Shown: positions 1 to 9,069 of the stretch, in pieces
Position numbering within the stretch: the stretch's first letter is position 1
How the letters are laid out: each line of letters starts with the position of its first letter
From: Deltaproteobacteria bacterium IMCC39524
Lineage (GTDB): Bacteria; Desulfobacterota; Desulfuromonadia; Desulfuromonadales; BM103
Length of the DNA: 64,000 nucleotides
Assembly (NCBI GenBank): GCA_029667085.1
Contig: JARUHJ010000005.1
Location: forward strand, 124,001-188,000
Direction of reading: 5' to 3'
Notes under the pieces: generated by a model
What the model was told of the DNA's origin: nothing
The model's database searches: none
Seen by the model: the letters and a program-made list of their open reading frames with translations, nothing else
Translations under genes and position numbers: made by a program

Positions 1-72
1 GTCGATCCGGTTATAAATAAGCTCCTGAATACTTGTCTGCATCCTCTTCCTTTTTTGGGAGTTATCTCTTAA

Positions 73-972
73 ATGAATCTCCTTGTTCTGCTCGGGCCGA
101 CGGCTTCGGGGAAAACTCATCTGGCCGTTCAGGCCGCCCACCAGCTTGATGGCGAGATCATCTCGGCTGACTCGCGGCAGGTTTATCGTGGTCTGGATAT
201 TGGCAGCGGCAAGGACCTCGAAGAATACGGATCAACACTCTATCATCTTATCGATATAACCAATCCCGGCTACGAGTTCAGTCTGTTCGACTTTGCCCAG
301 GCTTTCAGCCAGGCGTTTAGCGAGATCAAGAGCCGCAATCATCTACCGATCCTGTGCGGAGGGACGGGTCTCTACCTTGACGCCGTGCTGCAAGGATATG
401 AGTTGGTGAAAGTCGGTGAGAACAAGGTATTACGTCAGGAGCTGGAGCCTCTGCCCCTTGCCTCTTTGCAAGAACGATTACAAGCCCTGCGCCCGGAGCA
501 GCACAACACAACGGACCTCGAGGACCGCTGCCGCTTGATCCGGGCGATTGAAATCGCGGTCGGTGAAGAGCAGGCGACGGCCAGGGCCCTGGAACTTCCT
601 GATTTAAACCCCAGAATTTTCGGCCTGCGCTGGCCACGGGAGCTGTTGAGGAAACGTATCACGCAACGGCTGCGGCAGCGTCTCGAACAGGGCATGATCG
701 AAGAGGTCGAGGGCCTGCATAAGGCTGGCGTCACCTGGGAGACGTTAGACTTTTACGGCCTGGAATACCGTTTCGTCGGCCAGTACCTGCAAGGGCAACT
801 GAACCGCAACGACCTTTTTCAGAAGTTGAACAGCGCCATTCAACAATTTGCCAAACGTCAGGAGACCTGGTTTCGTCGCATGGAACGTCAGGGTGTTGTG
901 ATCCACTGGCTGGAGGGTGAAGCCGATCCCGTCGCCGAGATGCTCGCCGCCTGTCAGGATTATGCCAGATGA
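73..972 (+). CDS. miaA: tRNA dimethylallyltransferase MiaA
   Basis: MiaA transfers a dimethylallyl group from DMAPP to N6 of A37 in tRNAs that read codons starting with U, the first step of the (ms2)i6A modification. The 299-residue length is normal for the family. The P-loop GPTASGKT lies at residues 8-15, followed by SADSRQVYRGLDIGSGK, typical of MiaA, and by GGTGLYLDAVL. The C-terminal part ends with the usual FAKRQETWFRR segment. The start ATG is the first residue before the P-loop and fits the family. The stop overlaps the ATG of the next gene by 4 bp, so the two are translationally coupled. miaA often follows mutL, but the window begins too close upstream to tell. High confidence. Confidence 0.97.
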   Translation: MNLLVLLGPTASGKTHLAVQAAHQLDGEIISADSRQVYRGLDIGSGKDLEEYGSTLYHLIDITNPGYEFSLFDFAQAFSQAFSEIKSRNHLPILCGGTGLYLDAVLQGYELVKVGENKVLRQELEPLPLASLQERLQALRPEQHNTTDLEDRCRLIRAIEIAVGEEQATARALELPDLNPRIFGLRWPRELLRKRITQRLRQRLEQGMIEEVEGLHKAGVTWETLDFYGLEYRFVGQYLQGQLNRNDLFQKLNSAIQQFAKRQETWFRRMERQGVVIHWLEGEADPVAEMLAACQDYAR

Positions 973-2255
973 GCCATTTCCCTGCAGCTGTTCAGCGTTA
1001 CCTGGACAAGCGTGTCGCCAAAGGCCCCTGGACTGTTACCGGCGCTGAGAACAGCTCTTTTACCGGCGCCGTAGTGATTCCGTCTCTGGCAGAAGCGGAC
1101 AGTCTCTTTGCCACATTACAAAGTCTGGAGGCGAACCCGGCACAATGGAGAGACTCTTTCCTGGTGCTGGTGGTTGTCAATCATGGCGAGCAGGCTTGCA
1201 ATGAAGAGAAGCAACAAAACCTTCAGGATTTGACCCGACTTATCGAATACTCTGCAGAGTCCACGCTTCCCCTGGCCTGGATTGACGCCGCCAGTCCAGC
1301 CCTTGAAATCCCGGCCAAGCAAGCCGGTGTGGGCTTTGTCAGAAAGCTGGGGATGGATCTTGCCCTAACCTGTCTGGACTGGCAGAAGGAACCACTGTTG
1401 GTCTGCCTCGATGCTGACACCCTGGTGGAGCCGAATTACCTGCAGACCATCGTGACTCATTTCCAGCAATCACCCCTGGGTGCGGCTGTCCTGCCCTTTC
1501 GCCACCAGAAAGCAGAAGACGCTCTGCAACAGGCAGCGATCGAGCGTTATGAGCTGTTTATGCGCAGCTACGTTTATGGTTTGCGCCTGGCCGGATCACC
1601 CTATGCCTTCAACAGCGTAGGGAGTGCTATCGCCTGTCGGGCAGAGGCTTATGTGCGCTGCGGCGGGATGAACAATCGAAAGGCTGGAGAAGATTTCTAC
1701 TTCTTGCAAAAACTGGCCAAAACCGACGGCGTTGACCGGATGACCGGCACCAGGGTGTTTCCGGAGCCGCGTGTTTCGTCGCGGGTCCCCTTCGGTACCG
1801 GCCGCAGCATGGGCCGCCTGCTGGAGGGGGACACAGAAGGCGTGCTCTTTTATCCTGTTGCTGCGTTCGAGGTTCTGTCGGGCTGGTTGCTTAACGTCAC
1901 GCAGAATCTTGCCGCTGATGCGAACCTGCTGTTCAGCCGTGCCGAAAAGATCTCTGCTGTCCTGGCTGATTATCTTGTGCAGATCGACTGGCATGCAACC
2001 TGGCCGAAATTACAGAAAAACCACCCGACTGAAAAAGGGCGCGCAGAAGCTTTCCACTCCTGGTTTGATGGTTTCCGGACCCTGCGACTGATTCACCTGC
2101 TTTGCGATGCAGGCTTGTCGCGCGGTGAACCGCAAGAGATGCTGCCTGATTTTTTCACCTGGGATGGTCGCGACTGCCCAAAAACTGTGCCCGCCATGCT
2201 GGAAGAGCTGCGCCTTTGCGATCAGCCTTCGTTTACAACCTCAGATAACGACTGA
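969..2255 (+). CDS. Family 2-like glycosyltransferase
   Basis: This 428-residue protein has a GT-A glycosyltransferase fold. After a short N-terminal segment comes the strand-loop 'GAVVIPSLAEADSLFATLQSL', then a DAD motif near residue 147 (VCLDADTLVEP) expected to bind the metal and nucleotide-sugar, and 'GGMNNRKAGEDFYFLQKL' with the acidic ED motif of inverting GT2 enzymes. There are no clear membrane segments, so it is probably cytoplasmic. The acceptor and sugar cannot be read from sequence. It starts within the last codons of miaA (ATGA overlap), so it is likely co-transcribed. Family assignment is secure, function is not. Confidence 0.8.
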   Translation: MSHFPAAVQRYLDKRVAKGPWTVTGAENSSFTGAVVIPSLAEADSLFATLQSLEANPAQWRDSFLVLVVVNHGEQACNEEKQQNLQDLTRLIEYSAESTLPLAWIDAASPALEIPAKQAGVGFVRKLGMDLALTCLDWQKEPLLVCLDADTLVEPNYLQTIVTHFQQSPLGAAVLPFRHQKAEDALQQAAIERYELFMRSYVYGLRLAGSPYAFNSVGSAIACRAEAYVRCGGMNNRKAGEDFYFLQKLAKTDGVDRMTGTRVFPEPRVSSRVPFGTGRSMGRLLEGDTEGVLFYPVAAFEVLSGWLLNVTQNLAADANLLFSRAEKISAVLADYLVQIDWHATWPKLQKNHPTEKGRAEAFHSWFDGFRTLRLIHLLCDAGLSRGEPQEMLPDFFTWDGRDCPKTVPAMLEELRLCDQPSFTTSDND

Positions 2256-2341
2256 CAAGTTTTAAAAAAAATCTAAAAAGCTGTGCTATTATTGATACGA
2301 ATGACACCAAGCTCTGGCTGAGAGCCCACGGGGAAGAAGAG

Positions 2342-2734
2342 ATGTCGATGAGTGAGTCTGAAAACACCGATTACACCGAGGAACAGAAGAACAAACGCCG
2401 GGCCGTAAGGGCACCGTTAATCGTGGAAAAAATCCCCTGTGGAGATGGTTACAAAACCCTCTTCGGCTACGCCAAGAATGTCAGCCGCGGGGGTCTGTTC
2501 ATCACGACGGTGAAGCCTCGAGAGCCAGGAGATACATTCCTCATCGAGTTGACCTTGCCGACCAAACCGCCATGCAAGGTGCGTTGCCAGTGCGAAGTGG
2601 TCTGGAAACGCCTCTTCAAGCGCAAGGACCACCATGAACCTGGAATGGGCCTGCGTTTTCTTGATCTTGCCAAGGGCGATGGTGACAAAATTGAAGCATG
2701 GGTCGAGGAACAGACGACGAAGTTTACAGGGTAG
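2342..2734 (+). CDS. PilZ domain protein (c-di-GMP receptor candidate)
   Basis: A single-domain PilZ protein of 130 residues. Both c-di-GMP-binding motifs are present: the RxxxR arm (RRAVR, about residues 19-23) and the D/NxSxxG loop (NVSRGGLFI, about residues 48-56). PilZ proteins bind cyclic di-GMP and alter motility, exopolysaccharide or adhesion, usually by contact with a partner. No output domain is fused to it. The ATG follows a GGGAAGAAGAG ribosome site. It is preceded by an AT-rich 80-bp gap with a possible extended -10 (TGCTATTAT, 2284-2292), so it may have its own promoter. Target unknown. Confidence 0.88.
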   Translation: MSMSESENTDYTEEQKNKRRAVRAPLIVEKIPCGDGYKTLFGYAKNVSRGGLFITTVKPREPGDTFLIELTLPTKPPCKVRCQCEVVWKRLFKRKDHHEPGMGLRFLDLAKGDGDKIEAWVEEQTTKFTG

Positions 2735-2824
2735 TCTGTCACTTGTAGAGCATGAATAACTTTTGCTCGGCATTGTGATTTTCCCTTGAGCGGCCCCCAG
2801 GTGCTGCAAAGAAAGGAGAGTGTT

Positions 2825-3322
2825 ATGCCCCAGGAAATGAAAATGATTGAGGCGATCAAGATGGCTATCCAGACCGAAAAAGACGTTATGGATTTTTATC
2901 TCAAAGCAGCGGCCTTAACGGAAAACGAACGTGGCAAGAAGGTGTTCGAGCAGTTGGCCAGTGAAGAACGCGAGCATGCCGGACATTTTTTCAAGATCTA
3001 CACCGGCAGTGATCTTGGTTCCTTTGAAGATTTTATGGCTCAACCGCCTTCAGCCAGCCATTCCATGCTTAAGCAACTGGAGAAAGCTCTTGATGAAAAT
3101 GTCCATGAGCGCAAAGCGATGGAACTGGCCATGCAGGAAGAGGAGGATCTTCTCAAAAACCTGCGCATGACTGCTTCCCGAATTGTTGACCCCGGCGTAC
3201 GTGCCGTCTTCGACCGCATGGCCGAGGAAACGGAAAATCACTACGCTATCATTGAATCGGAGTATGCTCACATGATGGGCATGGTCCACGAAACGGATAT
3301 TGATACCTATGTACGAGAATAA
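2825..3322 (+). CDS. Ferritin-like (rubrerythrin-type) di-iron protein
   Basis: This 165-residue all-helical protein carries the ferritin-like signature: E in 'QTEKDVMDFY', then 'ASEEREHAGHF' (ExxH), and a second half with 'EERKAMELAMQ'-like and 'AEETENHYAII' helices giving the remaining carboxylate/His ligands. Rubrerythrin-like proteins of anaerobes reduce peroxide or handle iron; there is no rubredoxin FeCys4 domain here. The start at 2825 was chosen because GAAAGGAGAG lies just upstream; a longer frame from 2786 lacks a ribosome site. The last 14 bp overlap the start of the cytochrome gene that follows, suggesting coupled expression and possibly electron delivery between the two. Exact substrate unknown. 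Confidence 0.85.
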   Translation: MPQEMKMIEAIKMAIQTEKDVMDFYLKAAALTENERGKKVFEQLASEEREHAGHFFKIYTGSDLGSFEDFMAQPPSASHSMLKQLEKALDENVHERKAMELAMQEEEDLLKNLRMTASRIVDPGVRAVFDRMAEETENHYAIIESEYAHMMGMVHETDIDTYVRE

Positions 3323-3641
3323 TTATTTGCAAAGTCTGCTTTTGCTGGCGGGGCTATTGCTCCTGCCTGTTACCGCTATTGCTGTGCCGGGGGCTGTGCA
3401 TGATGTACATCGTCTCCCCGCTAATGACGAGTTCCAGAGTACGATAGAGAACCGTTGCACCATCTGCCACACCCGTGGCCGGGTCGACAAGGCCCTTGGG
3501 CAGGAGGAAGACCTGGATGTCCTGCTCCAGCGCATGATCGAACGTGGGGCCATTATCAGCGAGCGCGACCGGAATGTGCTTGGGACCTTCTGGGGTTCAC
3601 CCCTCAAAGAAGAGGAGCCTTCTTCTCCGCCTACACAATAA
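3309..3641 (+). CDS. Small exported monoheme c-type cytochrome
   Basis: A 110-residue protein with a clear signal peptide (a Leu-rich core of about residues 8-21, then VTAIAVPG) followed by one CTICH heme-attachment motif near residue 50. A Met in 'LLQRMIERGAIIS' is a plausible distal heme ligand; this 'M..RGA.IS..E/D...V...' pattern is common in small periplasmic c-type cytochromes. The ATG at 3309 overlaps the ferritin-like gene by 14 bp; a TTG at 3300 in the same frame is an alternative start. The gene ends just before a strong terminator. Redox partner unknown; the ferritin-like protein next door is cytoplasmic by sequence, so a direct partnership is doubtful. Confidence 0.75.
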   Translation: MYENNYLQSLLLLAGLLLLPVTAIAVPGAVHDVHRLPANDEFQSTIENRCTICHTRGRVDKALGQEEDLDVLLQRMIERGAIISERDRNVLGTFWGSPLKEEEPSSPPTQ

Positions 3642-3670
3642 AACTTTCCTCTTTAACTCCAAGAAACAAA

Positions 3671-3702
3671 AAAAGTCCGCCTCACATATGAGGCGGACTT
3701 TT
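3671..3702. terminator. Bidirectional intrinsic terminator
   Basis: A perfect 14-bp stem (AAAAGTCCGCCTCA / TGAGGCGGACTTTT) with a CATA loop lies between the convergent cytochrome and response-regulator genes. The T-rich flank on each strand (CGGTTTTT on plus, TTTGTTTC on minus) lets it serve both. Confidence 0.9.
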
Positions 3703-3728
3703 CGGTTTTTAATTGAAAATCTCAGGCT

Positions 3729-4367
3729 CTACACCAGACCTCTCTTCTGTGCATAAAGTGTCAGATCAACGCGATTGGTAATGCCCAGTTTACGGTAAAT
3801 ATTGTGGACATGAATCTTAATCGTACCCTCACGGACAATGAGCTTTTCTGCAATCTGCTGGTTACTCAGACCGCCGGCGACACAGCGCATGACCTCAGTC
3901 TCCCGGGCCGTGAGAATTGTCGCAAGACGCCTCATCCCCGCCTCTCGATGCAGCATTTTCTCAAAGGCATGACCAATAGACTCTTTCTCCATCCACAAGC
4001 CCCCGGCAGCCACTTTTTGCAGACACTGCAACAACAGGTGGGCGGGCATGTCCTTCAGGACCACACCTTTGACCCCATAACGAAGGGCATCAATCGTCTG
4101 ATCTTCATCCATGGCCGTTGTCAGGATAACGACCATGACCTCAAGCGAGCTGTTTTTCAGCTCGTTTATCAGATCAAGTCCTTTGCGATCAGGCAGGTTG
4201 ATATCAAGAAGCAGGATATCAGGTTGCTCTTTCCACACCGCCTTAATGGTCTCTGCCGCTGTCGTGCAACTGGCAAGAAGCTCAAGTCCAGGTTCTGATT
4301 TCAATAGCTGGGCCAAACCGAGAAGAGAGAGTGGGTGTGGATCCGCAGCAACCAATTTAATGGCCAT
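3729..4367 (-). CDS. NarL/FixJ-family response regulator
   Basis: A 212-residue two-domain response regulator. The receiver domain (residues 1-120) has the acidic pair after 'KLVAAD', the phosphoacceptor Asp55 in 'ILLLDINLPD' and a conserved Lys in 'VVLKDMP'. A LuxR-type helix-turn-helix (about residues 145-205) contains 'LTARETEVMRCVAGGLSNQQIAEKL' and 'TIKIHVHNIYRKL'. It is expected to bind DNA as a phosphorylated dimer. No sensor kinase lies beside it, so it is an orphan in this window. A GGAG site precedes the ATG. It is convergent with the ferritin/cytochrome pair and divergent from the PilZ/adhesin genes, either of which could be a target; that is only inference from position. Confidence 0.93.
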   Translation of the reverse strand: MAIKLVAADPHPLSLLGLAQLLKSEPGLELLASCTTAAETIKAVWKEQPDILLLDINLPDRKGLDLINELKNSSLEVMVVILTTAMDEDQTIDALRYGVKGVVLKDMPAHLLLQCLQKVAAGGLWMEKESIGHAFEKMLHREAGMRRLATILTARETEVMRCVAGGLSNQQIAEKLIVREGTIKIHVHNIYRKLGITNRVDLTLYAQKRGLV

Positions 4368-4630
4368 ATAAACTCCAAAGGGACATCGCAGTTAAGGAAT
4401 CGGCAACCAAGTCTAACTCAATTTCGAGAATTTGACAAAGAGAGAGGGTCGAGAAGCTCAAGCGGGCCATCCCCTCCGCCCCTTTGCGAAGGGCGTTAAA
4501 AAACAATAAATTCTTATGTTTCAGGCTCTTTTCAAACAAAAGTATAACCAATGTTATAGGTAATACAATCTATGGATAAATTGTTACTAAACGAAAAAAG
4601 GATAAAATTGGTAACCATAAGGAGAAGACT

Positions 4631-4921
4631 ATGACCCATCCCTCAGAAAAAAGAGCTTCGCAGCGTATTCAGGTTGAGGTTCCAGTTTACATCGGACAAG
4701 AGAAAGCCGTTACGCGTGACGTCAGTTGGACGGGGATTTTTTTCCTGACTGATCAAGCCTTTGTTCAAGGGGGGTCGTTAAATTTCTCATTGGATCTTAG
4801 TTATGCTGTGCCGGGAAAGCCGATCAAGTTGGACTGCCAGGGCGAAGTTATTCGCATAGAGCAGTTCGGCGAAAAGTTTGGCATCGCAGCAAGGATAAAT
4901 GATTTTCAGTACCTTCACTAA
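4631..4921 (+). CDS. PilZ domain protein upstream of adhesin
   Basis: A minimal 96-residue PilZ protein. RASQR (residues 8-12) gives the RxxxR motif and DVSWTGIFF the D-x-S-x-x-G loop. An AAGGAGAAG ribosome site lies 5-6 nt before the ATG. The next gene, 48 bp downstream on the same strand, encodes a giant type-1-secreted adhesin, so the natural reading is that cyclic di-GMP influences production, secretion or retention of that adhesin through this protein. This link rests on gene order only. The 263-bp upstream gap is AT-rich and holds no other gene. Confidence 0.87.
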   Translation: MTHPSEKRASQRIQVEVPVYIGQEKAVTRDVSWTGIFFLTDQAFVQGGSLNFSLDLSYAVPGKPIKLDCQGEVIRIEQFGEKFGIAARINDFQYLH

Positions 4922-4969
4922 AGACTGCAACAAATATTACCCGCAAGCAGGGTTAAGGGAGATAGAGCC

Positions 4970-7900
4970 ATGGCAAACGAAGACACCACCAATACCCAAG
5001 CCGAAACAACAGCAGCCAACACGGTTGTCGTACCGGTCCCCGAACCAGGGCAAGTTCTGACCGTCACGGTAGACGCAGAGCAAATTCCTCAACTCAACTT
5101 CGACCCAGGCACAGAGAGCACCCAGGAATTTGTGGGCACTGATCTCGTTTTCACATTGGACAATGGTGCGGTTCTGACCTTCGAAGATTTTGCTGCAAGC
5201 ATCAACGACGGTGCAGTCACTTCCATCATGCTGGAGGATGGCAGCATCATTCCGATCGATGCATTGATTGCGGCCTGGAACCTCGAGGTTCCGGAGACGG
5301 CAGCGGGCGAAGCGGCTGCGAGTGGCGGCGGCAGCGCATACGGCGATGACATGGGTGATGCGCTTGGTGGCATCGATAAGCTTGGTACTCAAAACCCGGA
5401 CCCGTTTGGTGCGGCAGCCCTGGCTCCTGTTGAGGATGAGCAGACACCTGTATTGGACCCCGTGAACCAGCCACCGGTTGCCCTTGACAACATCTACAGG
5501 ATTGAAGCCGGGGGAAAGTTCGACATCGATGAATTCATGGGGCTCCTTACCAACGACTACGACCCCGACGGAGACCCTATAAGCATTACCTTTGCCGAGG
5601 CCCCGTCTAATGTCATGGTTAATCTTGCAGACGGTTCACTGAAGATCGACGCTAATGGCGCAAGCACTTACGAAGAGCTTGACGAAGGTGACACGGTCGA
5701 GATCGAGTTCCCCTACACCATCACTGATCCGAGTGGTGCGACATCCACAGCGACCGTTACCATCATTATTGAAGGCGTGAACGATCCTCCTGTAGCAACC
5801 GACAATGTGAATGAAGTCATCGCCGGGAGCACTTTTTATTATGGTGAAGGCAGTGAGCAGTCTTCCGTGGAAATTGCCGAAGCACCATTTGTTGAAGGCG
5901 ATATGATCGCCGACGATGATGGTTTTGGCGCCGACAGTGACCCTGATGACATCGTTCCTGATGAAGTTCCTGTCACGCAAATCTCTTTTGAAGGAGGCGC
6001 AGCAGTTCCTACCTCAACAGGCAGCATTGATGGTAATTTCGGCACATTGACCTGGAACCCGGATGGCTCATATCGATACACCGTTGACCCTGAGAAAGTT
6101 GCTGAGTTTGGCGGCAATGACTCAGAGGAAGAAGTATTTACTTATACGATCACTGATGATAATGGTGCGAGCAGTCAAGCGACTCTCGTTATCACAGTCT
6201 ATGGAAACAACGACCCACCAGCAGTCGACCTGGATGGTTCGGCAGACGGAACAGGATTCTCCACAACCTTCACCGAAGGCAACGGCGCGGTAACCATCGC
6301 GGATACCGATTCTGACATCACTGATGTCGACAGTGCCAACCTGACACAGATGACTGTCACTCTGACCAACGCCCTAGATGGCAGCGCAGAGAGCCTCTCC
6401 ATCGCTGCAGACGACGTGCCAGATGGCATGACAGCCACACCAGCAGTCGACGGTCACAGTATCACTTTCTCCGGTTCCTTTACTCTTGATCAGTACGAGT
6501 CTGTTCTTGAAGCAGTCAAGTACGATAACAGCAGCCAAGACCCGGATACGACAACCCGCACAGTCAACGTTCAGGTTACCGACGACACCAACCTGACCTC
6601 CAACATCGCCGTCGCCTCCATCGCCATGACACCCGAGAACGACCCACCAGCAGTCGACCTGGATGGTTCGGCAGACGGAACAGGATTCTCCACAACCTTC
6701 ACCGAAGGCAACGGCGCGGTAACCATCGCGGATACCGATTCTGACATCACTGATGTCGACAGTGCCAACCTGACACAGATGACTGTCACTCTGACCAACG
6801 CCCTAGATGGCAGCGCAGAGAGCCTCTCCATCGCTGCAGACGACGTGCCAGATGGCATGACAGCCACACCAGCAGTCGACGGTCACAGTATCACTTTCTC
6901 CGGTTCCTTTACTCTTGATCAGTACGAGTCTGTTCTTGAAGCAGTCAAGTACGATAACAGCAGCCAAGACCCGGATACGACAACCCGCACAGTCAACGTT
7001 CAGGTTACCGACGACACCAACCTGACCTCCAACATCGCCGTCGCCTCCATCGCCATGACACCCGTTGACGATGTCCCATCAATTATGGCAGACGACACAA
7101 CTGTCTCAGAAGAAGGACTCGACGGCGGCAACAAGGACACTCTACCAGATGATAACGATCCTCCAGTCTCTGCCAACGACAATATAGACTTGGCAGCCAA
7201 CTCCGGAACCATCACGGTCACGGATGTTGACACAGCCTATACAGTTGACAACATCACCCTAGCGCTGTCTGCCAACCAATCACTGAAAACCGCAGATGGA
7301 GACGATGTCGTCTTCAACTGGGTCGAATCTCAAGATGCACTGATCGGAACCCGGGACGGCACGACAGATGAAATCGTTCGCATATCTATCGACAGTGTAC
7401 AAACTCCTCAGACGGGTGACGAATATGTCTTTAACTACACCGTAGAGCTCTCTGAACCGGTTTATCACTCCGACTCAAGTGTTGAAGACGAGCTCTCCTT
7501 CTCACTTGATGTCACCGCCGGCAGTAAGACCTTCACAGCTGCCGTGTTAATAACCATTGAGGATGACAGCCCGCTGATCGAAGGGACTTTCGACGGATTG
7601 ATGGCGAATGTTGCCGGCAATAGCCTCACCGCTGATCTCGGCATCGAATATGGGGCCGACGGCCCAGAAAGTGCCCAAATAACTGGCTACAACGACGGAA
7701 CGAACGATGTTGATCTTACGGGCCTGGTCGATGGAGTAATTTCAGATATCGCTGTACTGGGCAATGATGGAAATCAACTCACCGCCGATGGCATAGGCCT
7801 GGTCTACAAGTTGTCAGGTGGCACCCTTCAAGCAGTTATGGATCCGGACTTCACTCCACCAGAAGGCAGTACATATGTCGACACTCACGTTGCCTTCACT

Positions 7901-9010
7901 GTCTCCCTCGACTCCTCTGTAGGGACCTACTCGGTAAGCATCGTAGACGGCCTCGACGGTGGGCCTGTGACAACGACCGTCGGGTTGGCATCAGGAGGAG
8001 TCCCTGGAAACACTTCTTCCGGCGGAGAGTACTACCTTGAATTCAATGACAACAGCGTACTTGTTGTTGCGGGTGACACAGATGGGCAAGACACTGTAAA
8101 CAGAAACATACATGGGATGGGGGCTGGCAACCCATTCGTAGACGTTGGCGACAAATTAACAGTTGAACTCTATGACACCCCAGGAGGCACAAGGATTGAT
8201 TTTGGCACCGTTACAGTAGGAACATATAAACTGCTTGCCGGTGAGGAAGGATTTTACCAGCTTTACAATGATGGTGTTGCCGTTACAGGTGAGATCGCAT
8301 TCTCTCACTCAACCGCGAATTTCACACAGGACCCGAATGACTCCAACTTGGGAGAACTGACCATAACTAACAGCGGTGACTTCGACGGAATAGTGTTCGG
8401 CAGCACTATTGGTGAATACACACTTTCGACCTTTAGCGCGACCGACACCTCTGCGGCTTATGACAATTCTGTTACGTATAACTTCTCCGCAACTGACAGC
8501 GACGAAGACTCTACAACCGGAACCTTCGATGTAACCTTTGATGGCGATGGCACCCTAGAACTCCCAACTGGGGCCGACTCCTTGGCTCTCAGCAACGGAG
8601 ACGACGTTATCGACCTTGGCGACATTGCCGGTGCAAGCATCACGATAGATGGTGGCGCTGGTTTCGACACTGTCGCTTTTGATAATGATCTCGATTTAGG
8701 TGACGGACCGCTGTCGCTGACCAACATTGAAGCTCTCGATTTCACCGGAACGGCTGGCAACACCTTAACAATAAACTACCAAGACGTTTTGGATGCCACG
8801 GAGGAAGGAGATACGAGCTTAGAAATCTATGGCAATGCCGACGACATTGTAAACTTGGTCGATCCAGAGGAAGGGGATCTCGGAACATGGGTCGAAGGTG
8901 ACCCAGTCGACAACGGAACGGCCTGGCACTATGAGAGTGGCAACGACGTGTTAGCGACGGTGGTTATCGATGACGCTATCCTGAGTATTAACACCGACAA
9001 CATCCCATAA
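4970..9010 (+). CDS. Giant type-1-secreted adhesin with LapA-like retention module
   Basis: A 1346-residue, acidic, Thr/Asp/Gly-rich protein without a Sec signal peptide. Residues 1-108 form a compact N-terminal module (…DLVFTLDNGAVLTFEDF…MLEDGSIIPIDALI) followed by TAAG at residues 110-113 and a Gly/Ala linker. A TAAG after a ~110-residue retention module is where the periplasmic protease LapG cuts LapA-type adhesins. Then come cadherin/VCBS-like repeats, including two copies of a 143-residue unit identical at DNA level. The C-terminus (about 1190-1346) has 'NGDDVIDLG…GGAGFDTVAF…LEIYGNADDIVNLVD', typical of type I secretion signals. It probably tethers cells to surfaces or to each other. No LapB/C/E transporter or LapD/G is in the window. 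Confidence 0.88.
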   Translation: MANEDTTNTQAETTAANTVVVPVPEPGQVLTVTVDAEQIPQLNFDPGTESTQEFVGTDLVFTLDNGAVLTFEDFAASINDGAVTSIMLEDGSIIPIDALIAAWNLEVPETAAGEAAASGGGSAYGDDMGDALGGIDKLGTQNPDPFGAAALAPVEDEQTPVLDPVNQPPVALDNIYRIEAGGKFDIDEFMGLLTNDYDPDGDPISITFAEAPSNVMVNLADGSLKIDANGASTYEELDEGDTVEIEFPYTITDPSGATSTATVTIIIEGVNDPPVATDNVNEVIAGSTFYYGEGSEQSSVEIAEAPFVEGDMIADDDGFGADSDPDDIVPDEVPVTQISFEGGAAVPTSTGSIDGNFGTLTWNPDGSYRYTVDPEKVAEFGGNDSEEEVFTYTITDDNGASSQATLVITVYGNNDPPAVDLDGSADGTGFSTTFTEGNGAVTIADTDSDITDVDSANLTQMTVTLTNALDGSAESLSIAADDVPDGMTATPAVDGHSITFSGSFTLDQYESVLEAVKYDNSSQDPDTTTRTVNVQVTDDTNLTSNIAVASIAMTPENDPPAVDLDGSADGTGFSTTFTEGNGAVTIADTDSDITDVDSANLTQMTVTLTNALDGSAESLSIAADDVPDGMTATPAVDGHSITFSGSFTLDQYESVLEAVKYDNSSQDPDTTTRTVNVQVTDDTNLTSNIAVASIAMTPVDDVPSIMADDTTVSEEGLDGGNKDTLPDDNDPPVSANDNIDLAANSGTITVTDVDTAYTVDNITLALSANQSLKTADGDDVVFNWVESQDALIGTRDGTTDEIVRISIDSVQTPQTGDEYVFNYTVELSEPVYHSDSSVEDELSFSLDVTAGSKTFTAAVLITIEDDSPLIEGTFDGLMANVAGNSLTADLGIEYGADGPESAQITGYNDGTNDVDLTGLVDGVISDIAVLGNDGNQLTADGIGLVYKLSGGTLQAVMDPDFTPPEGSTYVDTHVAFTVSLDSSVGTYSVSIVDGLDGGPVTTTVGLASGGVPGNTSSGGEYYLEFNDNSVLVVAGDTDGQDTVNRNIHGMGAGNPFVDVGDKLTVELYDTPGGTRIDFGTVTVGTYKLLAGEEGFYQLYNDGVAVTGEIAFSHSTANFTQDPNDSNLGELTITNSGDFDGIVFGSTIGEYTLSTFSATDTSAAYDNSVTYNFSATDSDEDSTTGTFDVTFDGDGTLELPTGADSLALSNGDDVIDLGDIAGASITIDGGAGFDTVAFDNDLDLGDGPLSLTNIEALDFTGTAGNTLTINYQDVLDATEEGDTSLEIYGNADDIVNLVDPEEGDLGTWVEGDPVDNGTAWHYESGNDVLATVVIDDAILSINTDNIP
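6209..7066 (+). repeat. Perfect tandem duplication, 2 x 429 bp, inside adhesin gene
   Basis: Two head-to-tail copies (6209-6637 and 6638-7066) of 429 bp encode the same 143 residues. I see no nucleotide difference across about 425 bp; they diverge only at the last codons (ACACCCGAG versus ACACCCGTT). The period is a multiple of three, so copy-number change would keep the frame. Confidence 0.95.
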
Positions 9011-9025
9011 AAAACCGTAAAAGAA

Positions 9026-9051
9026 GCAGGGGCAACAAAGGTTGCCCCTGC
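9026..9051 (+). terminator. Hairpin downstream of adhesin gene
   Basis: An 11-bp perfect stem (GCAGGGGCAAC / GTTGCCCCTGC) with an AAAG loop lies 15 bp after the adhesin stop. There is no run of T after it, so it may be a weak terminator or an mRNA 3'-end stabiliser. A second hairpin follows at 9070-9106. Confidence 0.6.
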
Positions 9052-9069
9052 ATGTGCTCTACTAGAGCA

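Noticed and set aside
4437-4510. Hairpin CGCCCCTTTGCGAAGGGCG near 4480 as terminator
   Set aside because: No gene ends there on either strand and no T-run follows.
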